A DNA stretch of 51,432 bases from Clostridia bacterium. Its GTDB lineage: Bacteria; Bacillota; Clostridia; UBA1381; UBA9506. The translations under genes were made by a program, and so were the position numbers. How positions within the stretch are numbered: the first letter of the stretch is position 1; each line of letters opens with the position of its first letter. Location: positions 1-51,432 of the forward strand of contig JAFQLU010000077.1 in NCBI GenBank assembly GCA_017396465.1, written 5' to 3'. A model generated the notes under the pieces. It had not been told where the DNA came from. It did not search any database and saw nothing but the letters and a program-made list of their open reading frames with translations. Below, piece after piece: positions 15,937 through 24,483 of this stretch.

Positions 15937-16813
15937 AGTTGTGGGCATCAGATTTAAGCCCGTTGGGAAAATATACTATTTCAATCCGGATGGCACCGAG
16001 CTTTCGGTGGGAGACGGCGTAATTGTTGAAACCACCCGTGGCGTGGAATACGGCACCGTTGTGCTTTCGGAAAAGGAAATAGACGAAGAAAAATTCAATA
16101 TGCCGATCAAAAGCATCTTAAGAAAGGCAACCGAGGACGATAAAAAGCAGGTAGAGGAAAACAAAATCCGTACCAAAGAGGCACGGGATATCTGCCTGGA
16201 AAAAATCGCGGCGAACGGCCTTGAGATGAACCTGGTGGACGTGGAATATACCTTCGACAGAAGCAAAATTCTGTTTTATTTCACCGCAGACGGCAGAGTG
16301 GACTTCCGTCAGCTGGTAAAAGATCTGGCGGCGGTGTTCAGAACCCGTATTGAGCTTCGGCAGATTAGTGTTCGCGATGAAGCAAAGCTTTTAGGTGGCT
16401 TGGGTATTTGCGGAAGACCATTATGCTGCTCGCAGTTCTTAGGCGATTTTGAACCGGTTTCCATCAAAATGGCAAAGGAACAATCGCTTTCCTTAAATCC
16501 CACCAAAATCTCCGGCACCTGCGGAAGACTGATGTGCTGCTTAAAATATGAGCAGGAGGCGTATGAAGCCCTTCTTAAGACCACGCCCAACGCCGGCGCC
16601 ATTGTGGACACGCCGATGGGACGGGGAACGGTTATCAGCGCAAGGCTTCTACGCGGTATGGTTCAGGTAAAGATGGACTCCGAGGACGCCGTAGTGCATG
16701 AGTTCAAGGTAGACGATATCGTGATTATTAAAAACACATCACGTTCACATAACAAAAATGAAGAGGGTGAAAAGGTAGATATCCGAACCCTCAAGGAACT
16801 GGAAAAAGATTAA
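15929..16813 (+). CDS. ricT: RicT/YaaT PSP1-domain protein, regulator of RNase Y complex
   Basis: The 294-residue protein has the PSP1 fold: VVGIRFKPVGKIYYF at the start, GVEYGTVVLSEKEI, and two Cys pairs in CGRPLCCSQFL and CGRLMCCLKYE that bind an Fe-S cluster together with partners RicA and RicF. In Bacillus the RicAFT complex affects RNase Y cleavage and phosphorelay activity. No ricA or ricF is seen in this window. It overlaps holB by eight bases. The C-terminus ends in a polar tail of about 25 residues after the last beta strand. Confidence 0.93.
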   Translation: MVKVVGIRFKPVGKIYYFNPDGTELSVGDGVIVETTRGVEYGTVVLSEKEIDEEKFNMPIKSILRKATEDDKKQVEENKIRTKEARDICLEKIAANGLEMNLVDVEYTFDRSKILFYFTADGRVDFRQLVKDLAAVFRTRIELRQISVRDEAKLLGGLGICGRPLCCSQFLGDFEPVSIKMAKEQSLSLNPTKISGTCGRLMCCLKYEQEAYEALLKTTPNAGAIVDTPMGRGTVISARLLRGMVQVKMDSEDAVVHEFKVDDIVIIKNTSRSHNKNEEGEKVDIRTLKELEKD

Positions 16814-16839
16814 GATTTCACATAACAGGAGGCAGTAAA

Positions 16840-17166
16840 ATGGCAACAGCGGTAACAGAAAGAGATATACTCATATATCGTGAAAAACCCTTGATTCGTG
16901 ACGGTAACGTGCTGTACTACGGAGATTTCAAGGAAAACTTCATCACCAGATTTACGATTTTAGAGTCTGAAAAGGTGAATGATTTAGACATGGCAAAGAA
17001 AATCACCATCGAGCTTTTAGAAAAGCACGGCGAAGATATCAAAACAGCGAAGCTGACTAAAAAAGCAGAGCGAACCAGCATGTGGGCGGCTTTGGATATC
17101 GGCGTATATTGGCTGGAAGATATCCTTGAGATGGAAAAAGAATTCTTAAAGGCAGCACAGAAATAA
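16840..17166 (+). CDS. Conserved-looking small protein of unknown function
   Basis: This 108-residue protein is not one I recognise. It is soluble and charged, with no signal peptide, transmembrane segment or Cys pair. The N-terminal half is beta-like (ILIYREKPLIRDGNVLYYGD), and the C-terminal half is strongly helical with many Lys and Glu residues (MAKKITIELLEKHGEDI and EDILEMEKEFLKAAQK). An AGGAGGCAG ribosome site is well placed before the ATG, and it follows ricT by 26 bases. A strong terminator comes right after, so it closes the dnaX-to-ricT operon. Clean coding and a strong ribosome site make it very likely real. Confidence 0.8.
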   Translation: MATAVTERDILIYREKPLIRDGNVLYYGDFKENFITRFTILESEKVNDLDMAKKITIELLEKHGEDIKTAKLTKKAERTSMWAALDIGVYWLEDILEMEKEFLKAAQK

Positions 17167-17180
17167 GAAACCATACAAAA

Positions 17181-17209
17181 AGAAGGCGAAGCAGAATGCT
17201 TCGCCTTCT
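17181..17209 (+). terminator. Terminator of the dnaX-ricT operon
   Basis: AGAAGGCGAAGC (17181-17192) pairs perfectly with GCTTCGCCTTCT (17198-17209), followed by TTGTTTGTTTTTG. It also sits at the end of the leftward GH43 gene. Confidence 0.88.
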
Positions 17210-17270
17210 TTGTTTGTTTTTGTTAAAAAATAAAGTGAACCCCAAAGATTGGAGACGAGTTTTTAAATCA

Positions 17271-18185
17271 TCAGATTTTGTCGGGATATCGCTCCGCCGT
17301 GATGATGCCGTCATTTATGTGTAGCTTGCAGATTCTTGCGGTTCTGGCCTCGTGGTAGCCATCCTTTAAATCGCCCCAATCTCTGCCGTGGTAGATAGCA
17401 TAGTAGGTATCGTCAAGCTTTAAAACGCTGTGATGCCCTGTGCCCTCCTCAAAATCGTTTTTGATGAGAACAGGAGCAAAGGCACCGTTTTCAGTATATT
17501 TTTCAAATTCCACTTTGGTTAAGTCTGCCTCATCCGACTTGGCTCTGGCGTAGCCGATGTGATAAGTGTCGTCCTGATAACAGCCTGCGCTGTACATCAC
17601 ATATTGCCACTCCCCTTCTTTCAGCCAAAAGGGGCCTTCTACTGTGTACCATAAATCGTCACCGTGGCATTGTGGTGTGAAAAGCTCCTCGGGGAAATCG
17701 GGCAGAATCACTTCTTTCGGCTGATATGCCGGTGTGTATGGGTCTATGAGTTTATCCACAAATACACGAGTGCCTTTTTTCTCTACTGCCGTATTGTCTT
17801 CGGCATACCACAAAAATAAACCGGCTTCTGTTTCCACCACATGAGAGTCGATGGAAAAACGGTCGAACAGGCATTTTTCTTCAGTAAACGGACCTTCCGG
17901 AGAGGCTGCTTTTGCTACATGCAAAAACTGAAACGCGTTTTCCCTGGCGCAGGAAACATACATATAATACATATCCTGAACTTTAATCACGGACGGAGCC
18001 CAGAAATCGGCGCCATCTGCAAAATCCGTAACCACGCCGATAAACTGCCACTCGCCGAAGATGTCTTCGGTTTTGTAGCATTCCACGCCTTCGTTTGCCG
18101 TGGCATAAATATAAAAGGTATCACCGTCGCGGAAAATAAACGGGTCGGGCTGGGATTTTCCCTGTATGTCAAATGTCAGTTTCAT
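17271..18185 (-). CDS. Glycoside hydrolase family 43 protein
   Basis: The 304-residue protein has the five-bladed propeller pattern of GH43: an early QPDPFIF with the catalytic-base Asp, DGADFWAPSVIKVQDMYYMYVS, DSHVVETEAGLFLWY for the pKa-modulating Asp region, and VEGPFWLKEGEWQYVMYSAG for the acid Glu. GH43 enzymes cleave arabinan, xylan or galactan side chains. No signal peptide is present, so it acts on imported oligosaccharides. The ATG at 18185 is used rather than an upstream in-frame ATG because AAAGGAG lies nine bases before it. It is a single-gene unit with its own promoter. Confidence 0.88.
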   Translation of the reverse strand: MKLTFDIQGKSQPDPFIFRDGDTFYIYATANEGVECYKTEDIFGEWQFIGVVTDFADGADFWAPSVIKVQDMYYMYVSCARENAFQFLHVAKAASPEGPFTEEKCLFDRFSIDSHVVETEAGLFLWYAEDNTAVEKKGTRVFVDKLIDPYTPAYQPKEVILPDFPEELFTPQCHGDDLWYTVEGPFWLKEGEWQYVMYSAGCYQDDTYHIGYARAKSDEADLTKVEFEKYTENGAFAPVLIKNDFEEGTGHHSVLKLDDTYYAIYHGRDWGDLKDGYHEARTARICKLHINDGIITAERYPDKI

Positions 18186-18207
18186 ATGAAAACACTCCTT
18201 TATGTTT

Positions 18208-18236
18208 ATTATATAAGATTTATCTTTTTTTTGCAA
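18208..18236 (-). promoter_or_regulatory. Promoter of the GH43 gene
   Basis: Minus-strand TTGCAA (18236-18231), a 17-base A-rich spacer and TATAAT (18213-18208) lie just upstream of the GH43 ribosome site. It is back to back with the SNF2 promoter. Confidence 0.8.
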
Positions 18237-18243
18237 GAAGGAA

Positions 18244-18272
18244 TTGTTTTGTGTGGTAATATGTGATACAAT
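18244..18272 (+). promoter_or_regulatory. Promoter of the SNF2 helicase gene
   Basis: TTGTTT (18244-18249), a 17-base spacer and TACAAT (18267-18272) with TG before it. The -10 segment ATGTGATACAAT is identical to that of the SRP RNA promoter. Confidence 0.75.
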
Positions 18273-18306
18273 AAAACCGGAAATTATAGCAAATGAGGGA
18301 CGGATA

Positions 18307-20442
18307 ATGGGAAGAATATTTTCATCGGCAGATGCAAAAAAACTGGCAAAACAGTATGCACAAAGAAAAAATCAACTGCAACAGGCGGTGCGTCTTTCGG
18401 AATCTATGAAAGAAAGCATTCGCATAACAGCAACAAATCTTCGGGAGCAGGTTGCGATATCTCTTTTGAAAGAAATTCCTGTGGAGGAAATTAACCGGGA
18501 TAAAAAAGGATTCAAAATAAAGCTTTTGGAGGAACGAGGATACAAAACTGTATATGATCTGCACAAAGCATCGGTACACAGTATTTCTGCTATCCACGGA
18601 ATCGGCGAAGAAACCGCAAGAAAAATCAAAAATGAAGTCGCAGTTATTGTGAAACGCAGCAGCGCAAACGTGAAAATCCAATTGTCGGCAGACAACAAAA
18701 GCCGGGAAGCAACCGCTTTGGTATCGGCACTTTACGCATACAGAACAAAAACAGATGCTGTAGAATTTTGCCGTAGGTTCCTGGAACAGAATAACGAAGC
18801 ATTAACGATGGCACTTCGGGATATTCAACCGGGAACAGGCGGATTGAAATGGCTGTTTGCGTCCGGTGAAAAGAAAGTGCGCTGCGAGCAGGCATATTCT
18901 TATCTGCAGGGGATGGAACTTTATGCTGCAGAGTGTGATGAATATCTGAAAATCCTTACGAGAGGGACAAACAGTGCGGATGCCTGGAAAGATTTTGTGG
19001 CAAATACCGCAGAGTATATCACTCTCCTGGAACTGTTACTTCCTGATATGGTAGGTTCGGAGAATACGGTATTCGGCTTGCCGGACGACCTGGCAGAAGA
19101 GTTGCAGGAGGAAGCGCTTCTTACAGACGGACTGAAATGTACCCTGAGAAAATATCAGGAGTGGGGCGTGAAATATATTCTCCATCAGAAACGGGTTCTT
19201 TTGGGGGATGAAATGGGTCTGGGTAAAACTGTTCAGGCGATTGCTACCATGGTTTCTCTAAAAAATGCAGGTGCCACGCATTTTATGGTGGTCTGCCCTG
19301 CAAGTGTTGTAATAAACTGGTGCCGCGAGGTGGAAAAGCATAGCATTTTAAAGGCATTTAAAATACATGGTTCTCAAAGGGAAGAGGTGTTGAAGGAATG
19401 GCAGGAGCAAGGCGGCGTTGGTGTCACTACTTATGAAACCTTGGGAATTGTAGATTTTGCATCGTTTCCTTTTTCGCTCCTGATTGTGGATGAAGCGCAT
19501 TATATCAAAAACCCGGAGGCGCAACGTACGGAAAATACCGCGCGACTGTCCCTGAACACCGATCGGATTCTGTTTATGACAGGTACTGCTCTGGAAAATA
19601 AAGTAGATGAAATGATTTCTCTTGTGGAAATTTTAAAACCGGAGGTCGCAAAGGAATTGAAGAAGATTGCGTTTCTGTCTTCTGCGCCTGAGTTCCGCGA
19701 AAAAATTGCTCCTGTGTATTACAGAAGAAAACGGGAAGATGTTTTAACGGAGCTTCCCGATCTGATTGAAAAACGGAAGTGGTGTACCCTCACGCCGCAG
19801 GAAGAAGCGGTTTATGAGGAGGCTGTTATCTCACAACAGTTTGCCAAGGCAAGACAGGTTTCATGGAATGTGGATGATCTGCAATACTCTTCCAAAGCCG
19901 GACAGCTGAAAGAAATTGTGGAATGGGCAAAGGAGGATGGCAGAAAGGTTGTTGTGTTCTCTTTCTTCTTAAAAACCATTGAAAGTGTTATCAAATGTCT
20001 GGGTAATGTGTGTATGGAACCGATAAACGGTTCGGTTCTTCCTGCGAAGCGGCAGGAAATTATTGATACATTTGAGAAAGCACCTGCGGGTGCCGTGCTT
20101 CCGGCGCAGATTCAGGCAGGCGGTACAGGACTTAATATCCAATCAGCAAGTGTAGTGGTGTTGTGCGAGCCGCAGTTTAAGCCGTCTATTGAGAATCAGG
20201 CAATTTCCCGGGCATACCGTATGGGACAGGCAAGAAATGTGCTGGTATATCGGTTGCTTTGCGAAGATACGGTGGAAGAACGCATCATGCAGCTTTTAGA
20301 GAGCAAGCAGGCAATTTTTGATACTTTTGCAGATGATTCCGTTGCTGCTGAGCGGGATGCGTATGAAATTGATCAAAACAGCTTTGGCGAAATGCTGAGT
20401 GAAGAAGCGGAAAGAATCCGACAGAAAAAGCAGACAGAATAG
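18307..20442 (+). CDS. SNF2-family ATPase/helicase with N-terminal helix-hairpin-helix
   Basis: The 711-residue protein has an N-terminal region of about 280 residues with a helix-hairpin-helix DNA-binding motif (ISAIHGIGEETARKIKNEV, near residues 90-110), then an SNF2 ATPase core: GDEMGLGKTVQAIA (Walker A), VDEAHYIKNPEAQ (motif II), MTGTALEN (motif III). The second lobe has GGTGLNIQSA and AISRAYRMGQ (motifs V and VI). SNF2 proteins move along duplex DNA and remodel bound proteins. The ATG at 18307 is chosen because GAGGGACGG precedes it and the promoter lies upstream. It stands alone, with no methylase, nuclease or other defence partner beside it, so general DNA repair or transcription recycling is more likely than a defence role. 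Confidence 0.88.
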   Translation: MGRIFSSADAKKLAKQYAQRKNQLQQAVRLSESMKESIRITATNLREQVAISLLKEIPVEEINRDKKGFKIKLLEERGYKTVYDLHKASVHSISAIHGIGEETARKIKNEVAVIVKRSSANVKIQLSADNKSREATALVSALYAYRTKTDAVEFCRRFLEQNNEALTMALRDIQPGTGGLKWLFASGEKKVRCEQAYSYLQGMELYAAECDEYLKILTRGTNSADAWKDFVANTAEYITLLELLLPDMVGSENTVFGLPDDLAEELQEEALLTDGLKCTLRKYQEWGVKYILHQKRVLLGDEMGLGKTVQAIATMVSLKNAGATHFMVVCPASVVINWCREVEKHSILKAFKIHGSQREEVLKEWQEQGGVGVTTYETLGIVDFASFPFSLLIVDEAHYIKNPEAQRTENTARLSLNTDRILFMTGTALENKVDEMISLVEILKPEVAKELKKIAFLSSAPEFREKIAPVYYRRKREDVLTELPDLIEKRKWCTLTPQEEAVYEEAVISQQFAKARQVSWNVDDLQYSSKAGQLKEIVEWAKEDGRKVVVFSFFLKTIESVIKCLGNVCMEPINGSVLPAKRQEIIDTFEKAPAGAVLPAQIQAGGTGLNIQSASVVVLCEPQFKPSIENQAISRAYRMGQARNVLVYRLLCEDTVEERIMQLLESKQAIFDTFADDSVAAERDAYEIDQNSFGEMLSEEAERIRQKKQTE

Positions 20443-20541
20443 TTTTGGTGTGAAAATATATGCAACAGATGGATGGAAAATGGTTTTTCAAGTAAAAAAG
20501 TAAATATCCAATACGGTGAATAGAATTCGTGATATAAGAAA

Positions 20542-20574
20542 ACCGCAAGGAAAACATTTTGTTTTCCTTGCGGT
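20542..20574. terminator. Bidirectional terminator between SNF2 and galE
   Basis: ACCGCAAGGAAAAC (20542-20555) and GTTTTCCTTGCGGT (20561-20574) form a perfect 14-base-pair stem between convergent genes, with a GCTTTTTT run on the right and a TTCTTAT run when read leftward. Confidence 0.88.
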
Positions 20575-20583
20575 GCTTTTTTA

Positions 20584-21591
20584 TTAAAGTCCGTTAGGAT
20601 TATTCTTTACAAAATTCCAGCTGTCGCGGCACATTTCATCGATGCCGAATTTTGCTTCCCAGCCTAAAATTTCTTTTGCTTTAGCAGGGTCAGCGTAGCA
20701 TTCAGCAATATCGCCGGGACGGCGCGCAACGATTTTGTGGTTTACTTTTACATTGTTTACGCGCTGGAAAGCATCAACCATGTCTAAAACGCTATAGCCT
20801 GTGCCTGTGCCTAAATTGTAGGCGTCAACACCTGTGGAGGAAAGCACTTTTTCCACTGCTTTAATGTGTCCCTGTGCCAAATCCACAACATGGATGTAGT
20901 CACGCACACCGGTGCCGTCGGGGGTGTTGTAGTCGTTGCCAAATACGCTGAGGCATTCCAGCTTGCCTGCGGCAACCTGCGCGATGTAGGGCATTAAGTT
21001 GTTGGGAATACCATTGGGATCTTCTCCGATTAAACCGCTCTTATGTGCACCGATGGGATTGAAGTAACGCAGGAGTGCAATGCTCCATTCGTTGTCGGAT
21101 ACAAAAATGTCTCGCATCATATCTTCAATCATCAGCTTGGTGCTACCGTAAGGATTGGTGGTGTGCAGCTCAAAGTCTTCACGAATCGGCACGGATTTAG
21201 GACTGCCGTAAACGGTTGCAGAAGAACTGAACACGATTTTCTTTACGTTGTGCTCCTGCATAACCTGGCACAAAAGAAGTGTGCCGGTGATGTTGTTATG
21301 GTAGTAGCGGATTGGCTGTGCCACGGATTCCCCAACTGCCTTAAGACCTGCAAAGTGGATAACAGCATCAATGTCATTTTCTTCAAAAATGGTTTCGATT
21401 GCGGCCTTATCCAGAAGGTCTGCTTCGTAGAACTTAAAGTCCTTGCCTGTGATTTTCTTGATTCTGTTTAAGGATTCGGGTTTGGAGTTTACAAAGTTAT
21501 CCATAACCACGATTTCATAATTGTTTTCTAAAAGCTCAACGCAGGTGTGGCTTCCGATAAAGCCAGCGCCACCGGTTACTAAAATTGCCAT
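20584..21591 (-). CDS. galE: UDP-glucose 4-epimerase
   Basis: The 335-residue short-chain dehydrogenase opens with [19 protein letters not shown], the NAD-binding motif of GalE. It has the catalytic pair YGSTK (Tyr and Lys three residues apart), [13 protein letters not shown] and [19 protein letters not shown], all strongly GalE-like. It interconverts UDP-glucose and UDP-galactose in the cytoplasm for galactose use or for glycolipid and polysaccharide synthesis. It lies 34 bases after a WG-repeat wall-type protein and may share a transcript with that gene and pfkA. Confidence 0.97.
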   Translation of the reverse strand: MAILVTGGAGFIGSHTCVELLENNYEIVVMDNFVNSKPESLNRIKKITGKDFKFYEADLLDKAAIETIFEENDIDAVIHFAGLKAVGESVAQPIRYYHNNITGTLLLCQVMQEHNVKKIVFSSSATVYGSPKSVPIREDFELHTTNPYGSTKLMIEDMMRDIFVSDNEWSIALLRYFNPIGAHKSGLIGEDPNGIPNNLMPYIAQVAAGKLECLSVFGNDYNTPDGTGVRDYIHVVDLAQGHIKAVEKVLSSTGVDAYNLGTGTGYSVLDMVDAFQRVNNVKVNHKIVARRPGDIAECYADPAKAKEILGWEAKFGIDEMCRDSWNFVKNNPNGL

Positions 21592-21625
21592 TTCTATATA
21601 ATCCAGCCTTTCTTAAATGATGTCT

Positions 21626-23206
21626 TTAATAATATATGTAGATGTTCTGGTGGGTATCCACCCATTCTACCTTGCAGTTTAAAGCGGTGGAAACATCGCG
21701 CAGAGGAATCAGAGTTGATCCGTTTGTGATAGTCGGAGCAGCGGAAAAATACAACGGCACACCGTTGGCATAATATATTTTGCTGCCAACCGAAATGGAA
21801 ATGTTTGTATGATTCCAGCTGATGTTGATTCGTTTCTGTTCTGCATTCCACGCAACCGTTCCACCCAACAGCTCAACCAGATCCCTTACGGGAATCATGG
21901 TGGTTCCGTCAATCAGTGTAGGAGGCGTATCTAAGGTTACTTCAGAGGACCCCTTTAACGCAATCGTGGAACTGATTCGCATGGAAATACACCGTTCTGA
22001 TTTGGGATCCAGCGGACGGGAGCCGTCGTTTGCCGGATTGAGAATAGAAGGAATTACAACCTCTGTAGCAGGTTTCTTTGTTTCTGTTGAGGTGCTCGGT
22101 TTTTCAGGAGCAGGAGTCGGCGTGGGTGTGGGCGTAGGCGTCGGTGTCGGTGTGGGAGTGGGCGCAGGAGTTACAACAACCGGTTTTTCCGGTGCTATTG
22201 TTGTATTTAGCGCCAGGTATCCCCAAAGATAACCGTCTGCCGAATAAGGTGCTCTGCCATGATGATATTCGCCCAGGTCAATAAAGGTAGGCGCAATCAG
22301 CTCTCTGCCGTTTACATCAATATAACCCCACAAACCGTTGTGGTACACACGAGCTACGCCGCCGGTGTATTTATAGCAGAAATCATAATTGGTTTTCAGC
22401 TTCCATGCACCGTTTGCATTGATATAACCACAGGTAGAACCTGCTTTCGCAGGATACAGACCGTTATCACCGGGAAGACCGATATAGTCAAAGTCAAAGG
22501 ACGATGTTCTGGTTCCCGATGTGTTGATGATGCCGTATTTTCCGCCAAGGCGGCAGATAGCATGACCGTTTGTAAAGTCTGTTACATAGTCAAACTGCGG
22601 TTTTACGGAGTATTTACCGTAGCTGGTGATAAATCCCCATTTGTTGCCGAATTTTACGCCGGCATAGCCTTCATGAAAATCAAACGCCATATCAAACTGA
22701 GGATGAATAATCATATTTCCTTCTGTGTCACAATAGCCGTATAAGCCATCGTTCATGCCGCAAATTGCACCCTCGGAAGGAGAAAACGAGTATGCAAAGG
22801 GAGACTGGAACAGTTCTTTCCCGTAGATGTTGATATATACATATTTGCCCTCCGCCGTCTGCACAACGGCAATACCGTTGCTGAACGCGCCGGCAAACTG
22901 ATATCGATACGGAATTAAAACTTTTCCTGTCTGGGAAACATATCCCCATTTACCGCCGGATTTGGCAGGGATATATTCTGATGTGATATCACCCATGGCC
23001 TCCCATTGGAATGCTGTGATAGCGGTTCCGGAGGTGTCGGCAATAGCCCATTTTGTATTTTTGGAAACTTTGGTTACGCTGCTGTCGAAAGTTTCAGCCA
23101 TATTATACTGCGGACTGACGACTACCGTGTACCCTGCAGCGTGGGTCAGCGGACACAAAGTAACCAAAAGCGATACCGCCAGAAGCAGCGCTGCTAATTT
23201 TTTCAT
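21626..23206 (-). CDS. Secreted WG-repeat protein with C-terminal stalk (Cu amine oxidase N-like) domain
   Basis: The 526-residue protein starts with a signal peptide (KKLAALLLAVSLLVTLCPLTHA). Residues of about 50-340 are WG-type repeats, each with phrases such as GKWGYVSQTGK, GLYGYCDTEGN, NKWGFITSYGK and GLWGYIDVNGR. A spacer of repeated Thr-Pro pairs follows. The last 110 residues form a stalk domain of the copper-amine-oxidase N-like type (TMIPVRDLVELLGGTVAW, STLIPLRDVSTALNCKVEW). It should be exported and may hold to the cell wall or sugars. The ATG at 23206 is preferred to the GTG at 23215 because AAAGGGTGA lies nine bases before it. Its place between pfkA and galE looks incidental. Specific ligands are unknown. 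Confidence 0.88.
   Translation of the reverse strand: MKKLAALLLAVSLLVTLCPLTHAAGYTVVVSPQYNMAETFDSSVTKVSKNTKWAIADTSGTAITAFQWEAMGDITSEYIPAKSGGKWGYVSQTGKVLIPYRYQFAGAFSNGIAVVQTAEGKYVYINIYGKELFQSPFAYSFSPSEGAICGMNDGLYGYCDTEGNMIIHPQFDMAFDFHEGYAGVKFGNKWGFITSYGKYSVKPQFDYVTDFTNGHAICRLGGKYGIINTSGTRTSSFDFDYIGLPGDNGLYPAKAGSTCGYINANGAWKLKTNYDFCYKYTGGVARVYHNGLWGYIDVNGRELIAPTFIDLGEYHHGRAPYSADGYLWGYLALNTTIAPEKPVVVTPAPTPTPTPTPTPTPTPTPAPEKPSTSTETKKPATEVVIPSILNPANDGSRPLDPKSERCISMRISSTIALKGSSEVTLDTPPTLIDGTTMIPVRDLVELLGGTVAWNAEQKRINISWNHTNISISVGSKIYYANGVPLYFSAAPTITNGSTLIPLRDVSTALNCKVEWVDTHQNIYIYY
22106..22170. repeat. Short tandem repeat coding a Thr-Pro spacer
   Basis: About ten imperfect six-base units of the type GGCGTG/GGTGTG (minus strand ACxCCx) encode alternating Thr and Pro. 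The variation at the third base suggests selection on the protein spacer rather than recent slippage. Confidence 0.8.
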
Positions 23207-23254
23207 AAAACTCACCCTTTATAAAATTACACAAGAACAAATCTGTTTTAATGA

Positions 23255-24349
23255 TCAGTCACCGAAGGTGATACCGATACCCTTGGCAACCTGAACCAGT
23301 TCGCCTTCGGGGTCAACAGCCTTGTTCTGACCGATAACATCCTCTAAGGATGCATAACTCATCTTGTCACCCTCTAAGGTAACCATAACGCCGTGCTTGC
23401 CCTGCATCAGAAGATCTACTGCTGCGGCACCGTAGCGCGTGGACAGAATTCTGTCGTGAGAGGTGGGAGAACCGCCGCGCTGAATGTGACCTAAAATGGT
23501 TGCACGGGATTCTAAACCTACCAGTTTTTCCAGCTGATCGGCAATCACGTTACCGATACCGCCCAGACGGATGGGGTCGGGGCTGTCGTCGATGGTTTTG
23601 CTTACAAAAACATCACCGTCAACAGGCTTTGCACCTTCCGCTACAACAACAACGGAGAAATTCTTGCCACGTTCAGCTCTCTCTTTCAGCACGTCTGCAA
23701 CCTTGTTGATGTCATAAGGAATTTCGGGAATCAAGATAGCGTCAGCACCACCGGAAATGCCGGCATTTAAAGCAATCCAGCCTGCGTATCTGCCCATAAC
23801 CTCCAGCACCATGATTCTGCTATGAGAAAGTGCTGTAGAGTGCAGGCGGTCAGCCGCTTCACATGCAACGCTTACTGCTGTGTCGAAACCGAAGGTGTAG
23901 TCTGTGCAGCCTAAGTCATTATCAATGGTCTTGGGAACGCCAACTACTTTAACGCCCTTACGGGAAAAGTCTCGGCCGGAGGTCAGTGTACCGTCGCCAC
24001 CGATGATGATCATAGCATCAATACCGTTTTTCTTCATGTTTTCTACGCCGACGTCAGAAACGTCTTTTTTCACCATCTTGCCGTTTTCTTCCACGGTGTA
24101 ATCAAACAGATTATCCTTATTGGAGGAATAGAGCATGGTTCCGCCGATGGGCAGAATGCCGGAGATGGAGTCTAAGGTCAGCGGCACAACATCGTTGTGA
24201 TATAAACCTTTATAGCCATGGTTAAAACCAACAACTTCTAAACCATATTTCATAATAGCTGTTCTGACTACGGAACGGATAACGGGGTTTAATCCCGGGC
24301 AGTCTCCGCCCGCTGTCATGATACCAATTTTTTTGATTTCCTGATTCAT
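23255..24349 (-). CDS. pfkA: 6-phosphofructokinase, group III (mixed-substrate) type
   Basis: The 364-residue protein has the phosphofructokinase core: IGIMTAGGDCPGLNP at the start, GGDGTLTSG for the phosphate-donor site and PKTIDNDL for the catalytic Asp, followed by MGRYAGWIAL and GHIQRGGSP. In Escherichia coli numbering the donor-site residues are Gly104 and Lys124. Classical ATP enzymes have Gly/Gly and PPi enzymes have Asp/Lys, so this is the group III combination, usually ATP-using. It phosphorylates fructose 6-phosphate in glycolysis. GGGAGGTCC is a strong ribosome site. It is the first of three leftward genes. Confidence 0.93.
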   Translation of the reverse strand: MNQEIKKIGIMTAGGDCPGLNPVIRSVVRTAIMKYGLEVVGFNHGYKGLYHNDVVPLTLDSISGILPIGGTMLYSSNKDNLFDYTVEENGKMVKKDVSDVGVENMKKNGIDAMIIIGGDGTLTSGRDFSRKGVKVVGVPKTIDNDLGCTDYTFGFDTAVSVACEAADRLHSTALSHSRIMVLEVMGRYAGWIALNAGISGGADAILIPEIPYDINKVADVLKERAERGKNFSVVVVAEGAKPVDGDVFVSKTIDDSPDPIRLGGIGNVIADQLEKLVGLESRATILGHIQRGGSPTSHDRILSTRYGAAAVDLLMQGKHGVMVTLEGDKMSYASLEDVIGQNKAVDPEGELVQVAKGIGITFGD

Positions 24350-24391
24350 ATAGGACCTCCCTGAATATTATTTTTATCGCTAGTTTATTCT

Positions 24392-24420
24392 ATTTTACAC
24401 TATTTTAAAAGATTTTTCAA
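24392..24420 (-). promoter_or_regulatory. Promoter of pfkA
   Basis: Minus-strand TTGAAA (24420-24415), a 17-base spacer and TAAAAT (24397-24392) lie about 43 bases before the pfkA ATG. Confidence 0.75.
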
Positions 24421-24461
24421 TAAAATATGAAAAAAAACTGTATTTTTTTTAAAAAAAGTGG

Positions 24462-24467
24462 TATAAT
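24462..24467 (+). promoter_or_regulatory. -10 box for tsaC operon
   Basis: A consensus TATAAT stands 17 bases before the chosen tsaC start. The -35 region is poor, with only TGTATT at the expected spacing. Being close to the ATG, it gives a very short leader. Confidence 0.45.
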
Positions 24468-24483
24468 GTATACTTGGGTGAAT

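Noticed and set aside
18307-20442. SNF2 gene as part of a phage-defence island
   Set aside because: Neighbours are GH43, galE and a wall protein; no methylase, nuclease, PLD or DUF1998-type partner is nearby.
22106-22170. CRISPR-like or minisatellite array
   Set aside because: The units are six bases long, in frame, and encode Thr-Pro inside a secreted protein; there are no spacers.
24427-24483. Upstream start for tsaC
   Set aside because: The in-frame ATG at 24427 lies before the TATAAT box and the added residues do not resemble TsaC.
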